This document shows, one piece after another, positions 12,746 through 21,248 of a stretch of 64,000 bases of DNA. The stretch's first letter is position 1. The number at the start of each line of letters is the position of its first letter. Source of the stretch: Epiperipatus broadwayi (lineage: Eukaryota > Onychophora > Udeonychophora > Euonychophora > Peripatidae); assembly GCA_028023455.1 (NCBI GenBank), contig JAQFVV010012404.1, positions 14,559,000-14,622,999 of the forward strand, read 5' to 3'. The translations under genes were made by a program, and so were the position numbers. The notes beneath the pieces are model-generated. The model ran no database searches. It saw only the letters and a program-made list of their open reading frames with translations, and was not told the origin of the DNA.

Positions 12746-13080
12746 AAATTTTGACTGCCTTATGTGCTGACATAACTGTTGTTCTGCAAATTAAGTTAGA
12801 GTTTATATATATATATATATTCGAATTATCTTCAGAGAACTGAGAATTTAATTGTTACAAAAATTGTTTATTTACTAGGTTAAGGTGGAGAGAAAATTGT
12901 GATCAAAAGAGATAGATTTAAAGCTTTGACTACCTTGCTGTGCTGACATGGCAGTTTTGTTCGCAAGTTAAGTTAAAGTTTATATATATATTTTTTTTGT
13001 GAATTAGCTACAGAGAATTTAGAATTTAACTGATACAAAAATTGTTTGTTTATTTTGCTTTGTAGTAAGTCTGCTACTAA
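12746..13080 (+). repeat. LINE 5' leader: two tandem monomers of about 176 bp
   Basis: A block starting TTTGACTGCCTTATG near 12,750 recurs near 12,926 as TTTGACTACCTTGCTG. Both contain GTGCTGACAT, AAGTTTATATATAT, a GAATT..C.ACAGAGAA block and ACAAAAATTGTTT, giving a period of about 176 bp. The array lies directly upstream of the ORF1 remnant. That position and the repeat structure fit a repeated 5' untranslated promoter region of a LINE. The promoter role is inferred. Confidence 0.55.
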
Positions 13081-13279
13081 AGATTTTTTAATTTAAGAAA
13101 GGAAGTGATTTGTTTTGTGAAAGAAGATAACATTTTGAGGTTTAATGTTGGGAAACAAGTATTTATCGATCCTATTTAAAGAAAGTAAAGTTTTTTTTTC
13201 CTTTTGTGGAAAGGGGATTGAAAGATAAGAGAGAAAGCTTAAAGTTAAATATAGAGTAGGAGTGTTAAAAATAAGAAAT

Positions 13280-14215
13280 ATGGATTGCATTTATTCCACA
13301 ATGCATATATAAGGGTCAGAAAGAAATTAGGTGTGCTGTGGTAGAATGTATTGTACATGAAGAGCTTTATCATTTGAAATGCTTAAATAAGAATAGGAAG
13401 GATGTAACAGATTTGTGGTTATGTAGACTGTGTAAATGTGATAAAAGAGGTGAAAAAGTGGTTTCTAAGTGTAGATAGTTTAAAGAGAAAGTCGAAGAAA
13501 TAGAGAAAAATGTAGTTGAGGAAGATAGGACAGAGTACATTTTTAATGGAGTAATAAGAGATATGGATGGAAAAATAAGTAGTACAATGGAGTTGGTTAA
13601 TTAAAGAATAAGTTAGACAGAGGAAGAGGTAAAGGATATAGAAGTAAAATTAAAATTATTAGAGATGAAGTATCAGCAGATAAAGGAATTATTGAGTAGG
13701 AATCATAAGGAAGAAGTAGATAAGAAAGTCCAGAAGGTGGTATAGAATGTTATGGATGAAGTAGAGAAAGTAAACTATGAAGCAGTATTGATAATAGATG
13801 GGCTAATTAGAGAGTGTGGAGATATAATTGCAAGGAAAAATAGAAACAGGTATGTAAGAGTATGTCTGCCGGGAGCTAGAATTAGGGATGTTACAGATAA
13901 GATAAATAAACAAGGGAGTAGAGATGTGTATGTTATGTTAGGGACAAATAATTTGTCAAAGTCATTGAGAGAGTAATGGATAAGTACATAGAATTGATTA
14001 GTAATTTGAGTAAGATAAAAGGAATAGTAGGAATAGTTGAATTATCAAGATTTGACAATAGATATATGTTGGATAGGGCATATTCTATAAATGAGAGGTT
14101 GAAAAAATTGTATGAGAGAAATGATCTTATGTTTGTGGATGTCTGGGATTTTTTTTGATAGTAAGAGGGAGTTATAGTCAAGATGGATTGCACTTAGCAA
14201 ACAGGTACGTTAAGT
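13280..14215 (+). pseudogene. LINE ORF1 with PHD finger, coiled coil and SGNH/GDSL esterase, decayed
   Basis: Broken frames encode a recognisable ORF1 of the esterase-bearing LINE type (CR1-like). A PHD-type zinc finger lies at about 13,330-13,450 (IRCAVVEC, LYHLKC, then WLCRLC). A Lys/Glu-rich coiled-coil stretch follows at 13,480-13,750. The SGNH hydrolase begins at 13,785, where LIIDGLIRECGD stands for the family's G-D-S block. It continues through LPGARIRDV and VMLGTNN (the Gly-Asn block, about 13,935-13,955) to a DGLHLANR block (about 14,180-14,210) with the catalytic Asp/His pair. The GDS serine motif reads IDG, so catalysis is probably lost. Stops or frameshifts interrupt it at about 13,476, 13,602, 13,744, 13,974 and 14,156. 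Confidence 0.75.
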
Positions 14216-14490
14216 TTTAGGGAGTTTGATTTATAAAGAATATTGTTCAGGAAACTTATAAAGAGAGTTGGTTTTAAGTAGCAGTGTTATCAGAAAGAAG
14301 AAGAATGAATGAGATGTAAGAAATAAACAAAGGGTAGCTGATCTAGGTATAAATGTAGATATGGGGAAGGAATGGGTCTGTAAAATTAATGGTAAGCAAG
14401 TTATTTATAAATGTAATGGAGAAGAAAAAGTCAAAAGAATTTATAAAAGAGTAGTTAGGAAAGAAGAAATTGTTAAAATTGGATATTTGA
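14216..14490 (+). pseudogene. LINE ORF1-ORF2 junction with start of APE-type endonuclease, truncated
   Basis: Downstream of ORF1 the sequence is Lys/Glu-rich with stops. It ends at 14,465-14,495 in a peptide reading EEIVKIGYLNI, which resembles the first strand of APE-type LINE endonucleases (k.g.lNi.g). It is cut immediately afterwards by the outer end of the Penelope-like element at about 14,491. The rest of this ORF2 does not resume clearly on the far side (21,865 onward), so truncation or deletion accompanied the insertion. The separate LINE ORF2 at 18.7-21.2 kb could be the same family, but the overlap needed to show this is absent. Confidence 0.45.
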
Positions 14491-14580
14491 ATATATACTA
14501 TAATACACCATATACTCCTTAATTTACACTGTACAATGCAGTTAACATAAGATTTTTTTTTTTTATTTCCTTCCTTACAG

Positions 14581-14607
14581 TTTCAACTGTCCAGCAGTCA
14601 TCATCAG
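14581..14607 (-). ncRNA. Hammerhead-like half motif in PLE 3' region (left arm)
   Basis: On the minus strand CTGATGA (14,607-14,601) is followed by GACTG, a CTGGA loop, CAGTT and then GAAAC, giving a plausible stem II. PLE terminal repeats are known to encode hammerhead motifs. After GAAAC the sequence is TGTAAGG, which provides no convincing stem I partner, so a complete ribozyme is not shown. Confidence 0.35.
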
Positions 14608-15215
14608 AGCTACAATATTTAAACATATACAGTTAATATAAATTTAATATGTATTCATACATATATCAATATATATATATATACACACATAAATATACAT
14701 ACACAAATATACATATAAATATAAAAATAAAAACAACTTCTAAATACTCCAACTATTGTCTTAAATATGGATCCTTAATATCTCTATAATCTAAAAACTT
14801 CTTTATCCACCCTTATACTCAATTAACTTCTTTTATTTAAAATTTTTTTAAAAAAATTTTTCTATGTATTTTTAACATTTATTTTTTCATATTCTTATAA
14901 TTTAAATTTTAAATTTACTTTTTAATTTAATTTATTTCTTCTATTTTAATTATTTATATATTACACATTAATCAATAACAAATAATATTAACATAATATC
15001 TTTACAATTTTACTTCCTCTTAATTTTTACATTTAACCAATCTTACCTTTTATCTCAGTACCCTTTCTTCTATAACTGAAACAATTTCAAAAAATTTAAA
15101 AATTTCCCTACTTCTTTAATCTCTTCACCCTTACACCCTCTATGAACTCATTCTGAAACTATATCTTATTCCACTCCTCAAAATTTATACATACCTATTC
15201 ATTAATAAGAAATCC

Positions 15216-15647
15216 TTACACAATCAACATTTTCAAACCATGATCTTTATTAAGAGATGGCCTAATGCTTCTAATTAATATAGCTTCCTTTATTTTTCTA
15301 TCTCTCCTCTCTTTAGTATGATTTATCATTCTAATACTTTCCTTCTCAAACTTATGCCTTGTCTCCAATGAATGTAAATAAACAGGTGACCTCTTATCAT
15401 ATCTATGCTGAATCAACCTTGTATAAGTGGAATTCTTCATTTCACCCACATAACTGTTCTTAATATTTCTTTCCCTACAAGATTTACACTCTATTTTATA
15501 CACTCCATTTATACAATTTTCTATATTTCCTATATATTTATTATCCAAAATATTAAGCATACTTCTTTTTTTATTTACTACTTTAAATTTTATTGCATTA
15601 TTAAAATTTCTATTAATTTTTCTAATTATTTTATTTATATTCTTCAC
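15216..15647 (-). CDS. PLE GIY-YIG endonuclease domain, left copy (C-terminal fragment)
   Basis: The 143-residue minus-strand frame is nearly identical to the plus-strand frame at 18,209-18,640. The domain opens with GVYKIECKSC and continues NSYVGEMKNSTYTRLIQHR, the GIY-YIG strands with the Arg and His expected in the family (the usual YVGET reads YVGEM). Then come a SPVYLHSLETRHKFE block, in which the usual TGH reads TRH, and the Glu-bearing IKEAILIRSIRPSLN near the end. The domain is related to group I intron endonucleases and nicks target DNA for PLE priming. The Met start is only the first in the frame, since the natural protein begins far upstream in the RT. No internal stop is present over 143 codons, so decay is recent. 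Confidence 0.8.
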   Translation of the reverse strand: MKNINKIIRKINRNFNNAIKFKVVNKKRSMLNILDNKYIGNIENCINGVYKIECKSCRERNIKNSYVGEMKNSTYTRLIQHRYDKRSPVYLHSLETRHKFEKESIRMINHTKERRDRKIKEAILIRSIRPSLNKDHGLKMLIV

Positions 15648-15757
15648 AATATTATTATATGTTTTTATACCTATATATTTATCTTAAATAATCTTTATTT
15701 TTCTTTCTATTATTCTCATTATTATTAACAACAAATCTCTCTTCTGACTTTCTTATT

Positions 15758-16240
15758 AATGTAGAGAAGGCTGTAGAGGTGGCAATTAATAGATATAAAA
15801 ATTACAAGAGTAGGGAAATAGAAATACCAATAAGAAGATTGATATAGATTATGGAAAGTTATTGCAAAGAAATCACATTTGAGTTTAATGGAGAGAATTA
15901 TAGACTACAAAAAGGATTATTAGTAGGGGGGGCATTAAGTGCATTGCTAAGTGATATGTATATGGAAGGGATAGAAAATTTAATGATGGTAATAAGAATG
16001 CTCCAATATTTATGAAAAAATACGTGGATGATTATCTATTGATTTTTAATAAAAGTCAGAGGCAAATAGATTTTTTCCTTGAAGAGGTTAATAGATTAGA
16101 TACAAACAAAATTTACAATAGAAAAAGAAAATGAAGATAAAATATCATATTTGGATATTCTATTAATGAAGTCATATTCTAATGGTAGGTGTAAAATAGA
16201 GACATCAATATATAAAAAGATGAATATAGATAATAACGGA
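15758..16240 (+). pseudogene. Outer PLE reverse transcriptase, central part, frameshifted and interrupted
   Basis: Plus-strand translation gives PLE RT motifs across frame changes. A B-like block (LQKGLLVGGALSALLSDMYME) lies at about 15,905-15,965. It is followed by KYVDDYLLIF (16,020-16,050) with the catalytic YVDD. Next is an ISYLDILLM block (16,140-16,165), then the SIYKKM segment at 16,207-16,224. Stops or shifts occur near 15,848, 16,012 and 16,100. The frame stops at about 16,246 where the inner PLE begins, and the same protein resumes beyond it at about 17,900. RT plus GIY-YIG is the standard PLE architecture. Confidence 0.75.
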
Positions 16241-16298
16241 GTATTATAAACTATATCCTTCTGCCACTATTCTACCACGGATTTTTGCAAATGCAAAA

Positions 16299-17687
16299 AT
16301 GCACAAACCCAATGTTCCTTTACGCTTAATGCTGGATTTTGGGGGTGCACATTATTTTAGCACTGCTAAATTAATAAATCGTTGGCTGATTGACAGTATT
16401 GGATTTGGAAGATATACTATCAAATCTTCATTTGAATTTGTAGCCAGAATTAAAGAGAAAATTCTAAACCCAGAAACTAAAATTGCAGTGCTTGATGTCA
16501 CTGAGTTATACGGATCAATTAATAGAAATAGGTCCATTGATATAGTAAAAGAAGAGCTTATGAACAATGACATGGATCAAAAAAAGATAGCTTTCATAAT
16601 TGATTTCTTAAAATGGCTTAACAACAGCATTGTGGCAACATTCAATAATCAATGTTACCAAATGAACGATGGATGGCTGATGGGATTAGCCATGAGCGGT
16701 ATCATCTCAAGTATCGTACTTAATTATTTTGAAAAAAGTATTATTTCTAAATACGAACAAACACTTAAGTTAATTGTATACACAAGATACGTTGATGACC
16801 TTTTCATCGCTGCTACTGAAGAAATTATAGATAAAATTAAACAGGACATACAAGACAGTACGCAGCTGAAGCTAAACACAGAAATGGAAGATCGTGAAGG
16901 GAAAACTAAATACTTGGATATGTATGTGCAAAGAGAAGATCAAAGACTAAATTATACAATGATTATAAAACCAATAGAAAAAAGAGGCAATATTCAACCT
17001 ACTTCAAACACGCCTTCTATTCATAAATTAGCTGGTTTAGCATCTTTCTTGCATAGGAATGAGCAACTTTGCAGATTTGAATCGGACAAAAGAGCAAATT
17101 TAATCTTATATAGAAACGATTTATTAGATTTCGGCTTCAAGCATTACACAATTGATAGGAAGATTAGACAATTTTACAGTAAATTAAACAGCAATGTTAT
17201 TAAGCAGCAGAAAAATAGAATTTTGTTACCATATATTGCAACTACCCATAGAAAATTTTACTCAGTGTTTAATAAAGAATTTCAACTAAGCTTTCATACA
17301 CCCCCTAATACAAATAGAATTATTAATAACACCAAAGACATTATAACACCCAACAACACCTCTCAGGCCATATATAATATTTCATGTCCAGAAAATAACT
17401 TCATGGCATCATACTATGGGGAAACGAAAGCAACTCTTTCTACAAGACTATCCCAGCACAGATATTCTTACAATAAGGCCCAAGCAGACCCAAATTGCAA
17501 CTCAATATTTGCAATACATCAAAAATCAGCTGGTCATGCATGTGAACCTAAAAATGCAAGAATAGTTTGCAGGGAGAGAAATGACATTAAGAGAAAAGTT
17601 AAAGAAGCATGTTTTATTGCTATTGATGATAAGGCTATGAATAGGAAAGATGCGTGTTACAAAATCTCTAAAAAATGGATCATTTAG
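16299..17687 (+). CDS. PLE reverse transcriptase with C-terminal GIY-YIG endonuclease (N-terminally truncated)
   Basis: This 462-residue frame is the best preserved coding sequence in the window. RT motif A is IAVLDVTELYGSI (residues about 62-74, catalytic Asp in LDV). Motif B is GLAMSGIISSIVLNYF (about 129-144). Motif C is YTRYVDDLF (about 161-169, YVDD). YLDMYVQ follows near 206. The connector contains KLAGLASFLHRNEQLC. The GIY-YIG domain starts near residue 355 (AIYNISCPENN) with SYYGETKATLSTRLSQHR, then H-Q-K-S-A-G-H and a terminal Glu-bearing KEACFIA helix. A typical PLE protein is longer at the N-terminus, where the first RT fingers are missing. The Met start is the first in the frame, not a proven start. 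The product would copy element RNA at a nicked target, but the truncation makes autonomous activity unlikely. Confidence 0.85.
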   Translation: MHKPNVPLRLMLDFGGAHYFSTAKLINRWLIDSIGFGRYTIKSSFEFVARIKEKILNPETKIAVLDVTELYGSINRNRSIDIVKEELMNNDMDQKKIAFIIDFLKWLNNSIVATFNNQCYQMNDGWLMGLAMSGIISSIVLNYFEKSIISKYEQTLKLIVYTRYVDDLFIAATEEIIDKIKQDIQDSTQLKLNTEMEDREGKTKYLDMYVQREDQRLNYTMIIKPIEKRGNIQPTSNTPSIHKLAGLASFLHRNEQLCRFESDKRANLILYRNDLLDFGFKHYTIDRKIRQFYSKLNSNVIKQQKNRILLPYIATTHRKFYSVFNKEFQLSFHTPPNTNRIINNTKDIITPNNTSQAIYNISCPENNFMASYYGETKATLSTRLSQHRYSYNKAQADPNCNSIFAIHQKSAGHACEPKNARIVCRERNDIKRKVKEACFIAIDDKAMNRKDACYKISKKWII

Positions 17688-17890
17688 AGCTGACACATTT
17701 ATTTTCAACTAATTTACATATATCAGCATATTTTAGCATATACCAACACACTATGCTTATTCTTTGTTGCCCATGATTATGAGAGCTAAGTTCTCTTGAA
17801 AGCGCTCGGGCATTATTCTTTAGATATTATAATTATTTTGAGTTTATAATATATTGTTATTTAATCCTGATGAAGCTCGGTTGTTGTGCA
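17688..17890 (+). other. Inner PLE 3' untranslated region
   Basis: A non-coding tail after the stop contains CTTGAAAGCGCTCGGGC (about 17,795-17,811) and ends with CCTGATGAAGCTCGG. GCTCGG occurs in both, which resembles the two halves of a hammerhead stem II known from PLE terminal repeats, but here they are not in functional order. Confidence 0.5.
17867..17880 (+). ncRNA. 5' half of a hammerhead motif at the end of the inner PLE
   Basis: CTGATGA followed by AGCTCGG is the expected start of a PLE hammerhead (core plus 5' strand of stem II). The matching CCGAGC-GAAAC strand is absent because the element ends about here. The 3' half is therefore lost or was never copied. Confidence 0.45.
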
Positions 17891-17894
17891 CGTA

Positions 17895-18139
17895 TTTGCG
17901 CATTAAAATTATATAATAACATAGTAAATTGGAATTCAAATATAGATAAAAAATATAACGTAAATAGTATTACATCAAGAATGTATAGAGCTATAAATTA
18001 TTGCTCAAGTAAAGAGGATTACAATAAGCAGATAGAGTTGATAGTTAAGGAATTTAAAAGTAATGATTACCCAGTAAAGATTATAGAGGATACTATAAGA
18101 AAGTCAGAAGAGAGATTTGTTGTTAATAATAATGAGTAG
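17895..18139 (+). pseudogene. Outer PLE RT, C-terminal (connector) part resumed
   Basis: After the inner PLE the outer protein resumes. The open segment ending at 18,139 reads SITSRMYRAINYC, then a Lys-rich EFKSNDYPVKIIEDTIRKSEERF. This matches the 'R....lC......E....k..f..NGYP...i...i' connector that follows the RT palm in PLE proteins. It ends at a stop and is followed after about 70 bp by the GIY-YIG frame, so a stop or frameshift separates the two domains. Confidence 0.7.
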
Positions 18140-18208
18140 AATAATAGAAAGAAGAATAAAGATAATAAAGATAAATATATAGGTATAAAAACATATAATA
18201 ATAATATT

Positions 18209-18640
18209 ATGAAGAATATAAATAAAATAATTAGGAAAATTAATAAAAATTTTAATAATGCAATAAAATTTAAACTAGTAAATAAAAGAAGAAGTATGCT
18301 TAATATTTTGGATAACAAATATATAGGAAATATAGAAAATTGTATAAATGGAGTGTATAAAATAAAGTGTAAATTTTGTAGGGAAAGAAATATTAAGAAC
18401 AGTTATGTGGGTGAAACAAAGAATTCCATTTATACAAGGTTGACTCAGCATAGATATGATAAGAGGTCACCTGTTTATTTACATTCATTGGAGACAGGGC
18501 ATAAGTTTGAGAAGGAAAGTATTAGAATGATATATCATACTAAAGAGAGGAGAGATAGAAAAATAAAGGAAGCTATATTAATTAGAAGCATTAGGCCATC
18601 TCTTAATAAAGATCATGGTTTGAAAATGTTGATTGTGTAA
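18209..18640 (+). CDS. PLE GIY-YIG endonuclease domain, right copy (C-terminal fragment)
   Basis: 143 residues, differing from the left-arm copy at about ten positions. It has GVYKIKCKFC, NSYVGETKNSIYTRLTQHR with the canonical YVGET, SPVYLHSLETGHKFE with the canonical TGH, and the terminal IKEAILIRSIRP. Because it keeps YVGET and TGH where the left copy has YVGEM and TRH, this copy is closer to the family consensus. The start is the first Met in the frame; the original protein is continuous with the RT upstream. It lies in the plus-oriented arm of the composite PLE. Confidence 0.8.
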   Translation: MKNINKIIRKINKNFNNAIKFKLVNKRRSMLNILDNKYIGNIENCINGVYKIKCKFCRERNIKNSYVGETKNSIYTRLTQHRYDKRSPVYLHSLETGHKFEKESIRMIYHTKERRDRKIKEAILIRSIRPSLNKDHGLKMLIV

Positions 18641-18735
18641 AGATTTCTTATTAATGAATAGGTATGTGTAAATTCTGAGGAGTGGAATAAGATATAGTTT
18701 CAGAATGAGTTCATAGAGGGCGTAAGGGTGAAGAA
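18641..18735 (+). other. PLE 3' region, right arm, first part
   Basis: This matches the complement of 15,120-15,215 (shared GAGTGGAATAAGATATAG and GAGTTCATAGAGG). Homology stops at about 18,735, where the LINE begins, and resumes at about 21,249. Confidence 0.7.
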
Positions 18736-21248
18736 TAAAAGTAATAAAAATGAGAATTAGTAAAAGTGTAAAAGAAAGGAAAGAAGCATGTAGAGAATAT
18801 AAGTGTGCTATTAAGAATAAGGAAAGTGAAAAAGATATTAATGCTAAATGGGAAAAGTACTTAGAAAAGAAGAAGTTGGCTAAAATAGATATTTATAGAG
18901 AGAGAATGAAATTGAATAGTAAATTGTTGGAGGATATTAATAAAAGTGGAAGAGATGGGAGTAAAAAAATTTGGAAATACTTGAAAAGGAGAAATGTGGG
19001 GGAGAGAGAGTTATTATTACTAGATGATGAGGGAACAGAGTGTAGCTCTAGAGAAGATTTAGAGAGAATCTTAAATAGTTATGTAATGAAAAGATGTTAG
19101 GTGTGAATAGAGTGTTAGAAAATATGAAAGAATATAGTAATGGGAATATTAGTTTTTCAGAAAATGAACTAAATGAGGTAGAGAAGAAATTGAAAAGTGG
19201 GAAGGCAAGAGGTTTAGATGGATGGGCAGCAGAGATGGTAATGAATTTAGGATATAGGGCAAAAGTAAAGTTATTATCCTGTTTTAATAAAATGGCACAG
19301 AATAGAGTTTTCCCAAGTAGTTGGAGTAATACAAGAATAAGGTTATTATTTAAAGAAAAGGGTAAGGATCATAGAAAGTTGAATAATTATAGACCGATAG
19401 CGGTAACATCAGTTTTATATAAAGTTTTCTCATATATGGTGGCTAGTAAAGTTGTAAAATGGATGGAAGGGAATAATGTATGGGGGAAACGCAAGGAGGT
19501 TTTAGATTAGATAGGCATATATGAGATAGTTTATTTGTAGTTACACAACTTATGGATATGAGTAGGAATGCAGGTAAAGTTATATATGAGTCTTATAGAT
19601 ATAGAGAAGGCATATGATAGAGTAAATAGAAATAGATTATGGATAAGTTTAGCAAATTTGGGAATGGATGAAGCTTTAATAAATATTATTAAGAAATTAT
19701 ATGAAAATAATTATTATATATATCAATTAGAGAATATAGAATCAATTAAAGTTAAAAATGGTGTGGGACTAAGGCAAGGATGCCCTTTGTCACCTATTTT
19801 GTTTGTGTTGTATTTGAGTGAAATGGAAAGAGCAATAGAAAGATTAGGAAGAGGGATAGAGATACCGTTAATAGGTAGTAAGGGAGTATATATTTTGTCA
19901 GGTCTTTTTTTTGCAGATGATATATTTTTGTGTGCAGAAAAAAGAGAAGATATGGAAGTTATGTTGAGGACATGTGCAAGGGTGGGTAAAGAGATGGGGA
20001 TTAAATTTAGTGAAGAAAAATCAAATATAATGATGGTTAATACTGAGGAAAGAGAAGATGTAGAATTTTTATTGGGAGATATTAAGTTAAGGGTGGTGAA
20101 TAGATATAGTTATTTGGGAATTATTTTAAGTAATCAGAAAAATTATTTGGATAAATGGGGGAAAAAATTGATAAATGAAGCAAAGAAAAGAAAGGGATTG
20201 ATAAAGAAATTAACAGTATTTTCATATAATAAATATGATGTAGCTAGAATTATATGGAAAGGAGTTGCAGTAGCAGGGTTAACATATGGTAATGATGCAT
20301 TATATGTTAGTAAAAAAATATTATATTACTTAGAAAAAGCTCAAAGGGAAGTAGGAAGACATGCATTGGATGCAGAAGTATGGACAGCAAGGGAGGCAAT
20401 TCAAGGAGAAATGGGATGGTCAAGTTTTCATATGAGAGATGCAAAAAGTAAAATGAAAATGTTTGGTAGATTGCAGTTTATGGATAATAAAAGAATAGCT
20501 AAAATAGTATTTAATTGGGTTATGAGTAAAGGGCAGGTAACAAAATGGGTGAGAAAGGTAATGCGGTATGCAAAAGATTTGGATAAAGAATTTATATTAA
20601 TATATTTGTACAAAAGATGGGATGATTGTGTTAAGAGGATTATTAAGTGTTATAGTAGTAAGGAATGGGATAAAAGAATAAATTTATTAATAAAGACTAG
20701 GGAGTTAGAGAGATGGAGAAATAGTATGGAGAGTAAAAAGAGTTTAAATATATAGAAGTAAACAGAATATTAGGCGTGAGTTAATATATGATAATAGTAA
20801 GGAAAGTAGTTTATTGTTTAAGGCTCGAACGGGATCTTTAGCTACAAAAGAATATACATGTAAATGGAAAAATATGGGTGATTTATTTTGTAAATTATAT
20901 TAGGAAGGAATAGAAAATATTAGGCATTTGTTAATTGAATGTAAATGTTTGAAAACAGAAAGGGTACATATACTGAAGTTGTGGAAAAATAAATATGAAA
21001 AGAGTGATTATACAGAAAGTGAATTATTGGTTTTTATGCTGGGTTTGGGAAAAGATAAGGGGGATTTAGATATAAAGGTTATAGAGTTGACAAAGATTAT
21101 GTTGTGGAAATGGGATAGAGCAAATTATGGGTAAATTTAGAGTGGGGAATGTAAAATAAAGTGGCTAACAGGTTTATCTGGGCATAATTGCTGAGATATT
21201 CTTGACTTGGTTTAAGGAGAAGCCATAATACATCACATCACATCACAA
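18736..21248 (+). pseudogene. LINE (non-LTR retrotransposon) ORF2, 5'-truncated, inserted in the PLE right arm
   Basis: Three frames (18,750-19,100; 19,094-19,510; 19,568-20,755) and a fourth remnant (20,928-21,134) make one ORF2 with shifts near 19,095 and 19,500 and stops near 20,755 and 20,900. A Lys/Glu-rich pre-RT linker comes first, then RT with KSGKARGLDGWAAEMV (19,195-19,240) and LNNYRPIAVTSVLYK. Motif A is MSLIDIEKAYDRV (19,584-19,622). The B block is LRQGCPLSPILF (19,769-19,804) and motif C is FADDIF (19,910-19,927). A C-terminal segment has WKGVAVAGLTYG and GEMGWSSF, and the end carries a knuckle-like H-L-L-I-E-C-K-C. The 3' end is an ACATC/ATCAC microsatellite tail at 21,226-21,246. 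The target-side sequence of the other PLE arm shows where it inserted. The clade is not resolved; the APE endonuclease is truncated away. Confidence 0.8.
21226..21248 (+). repeat. LINE 3' terminal microsatellite tail
   Basis: ACATCACATCACATCAC immediately precedes the resumption of PLE homology at AAGTAGGG. Several LINE clades end in short tandem tails instead of poly(A). A short AAGT on both sides could be a minimal target duplication. Confidence 0.55.

Larger units (their letters stand above)
14491..15757 (-). mobile_element. Penelope-like element, left inverted 3' arm
   Basis: Reverse-complemented, this arm matches the right arm, which runs 18,100-18,735 and resumes at 21,249-21,864. The match covers a GIY-YIG coding block, a long A+T-rich 3' region and an end block containing TTAAGGAGTATATGGTGTAT. 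Its outer boundary is sharp at about 14,491. The inner boundary is at about 15,757, where the sequence switches to plus-strand RT. Two outward-facing 3' arms around a single central RT make an inverted composite of the kind PLEs are known to form. Confidence 0.8.
16241..17890 (+). mobile_element. Inner Penelope-like element, 5'-truncated, inserted in the outer PLE RT
   Basis: This roughly 1.65 kb block separates two halves of one RT, carries its own RT and GIY-YIG frame, and belongs to a different PLE lineage from its host. Its 3' region (17,688-17,890) ends in a hammerhead-type start (CTGATGAAGCTCGG). Its left edge lies just after the host's SIYKKMNIDNN segment and is fixed only to within a few tens of bases. 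No target duplication could be identified with confidence. Confidence 0.7.

Noticed and set aside
14581-14607. Complete hammerhead ribozyme at the PLE 3' end
   Set aside because: Stem II and the GAAAC are present, but no stem I 3' strand or proper cleavage triplet follows. Kept only as a half motif.
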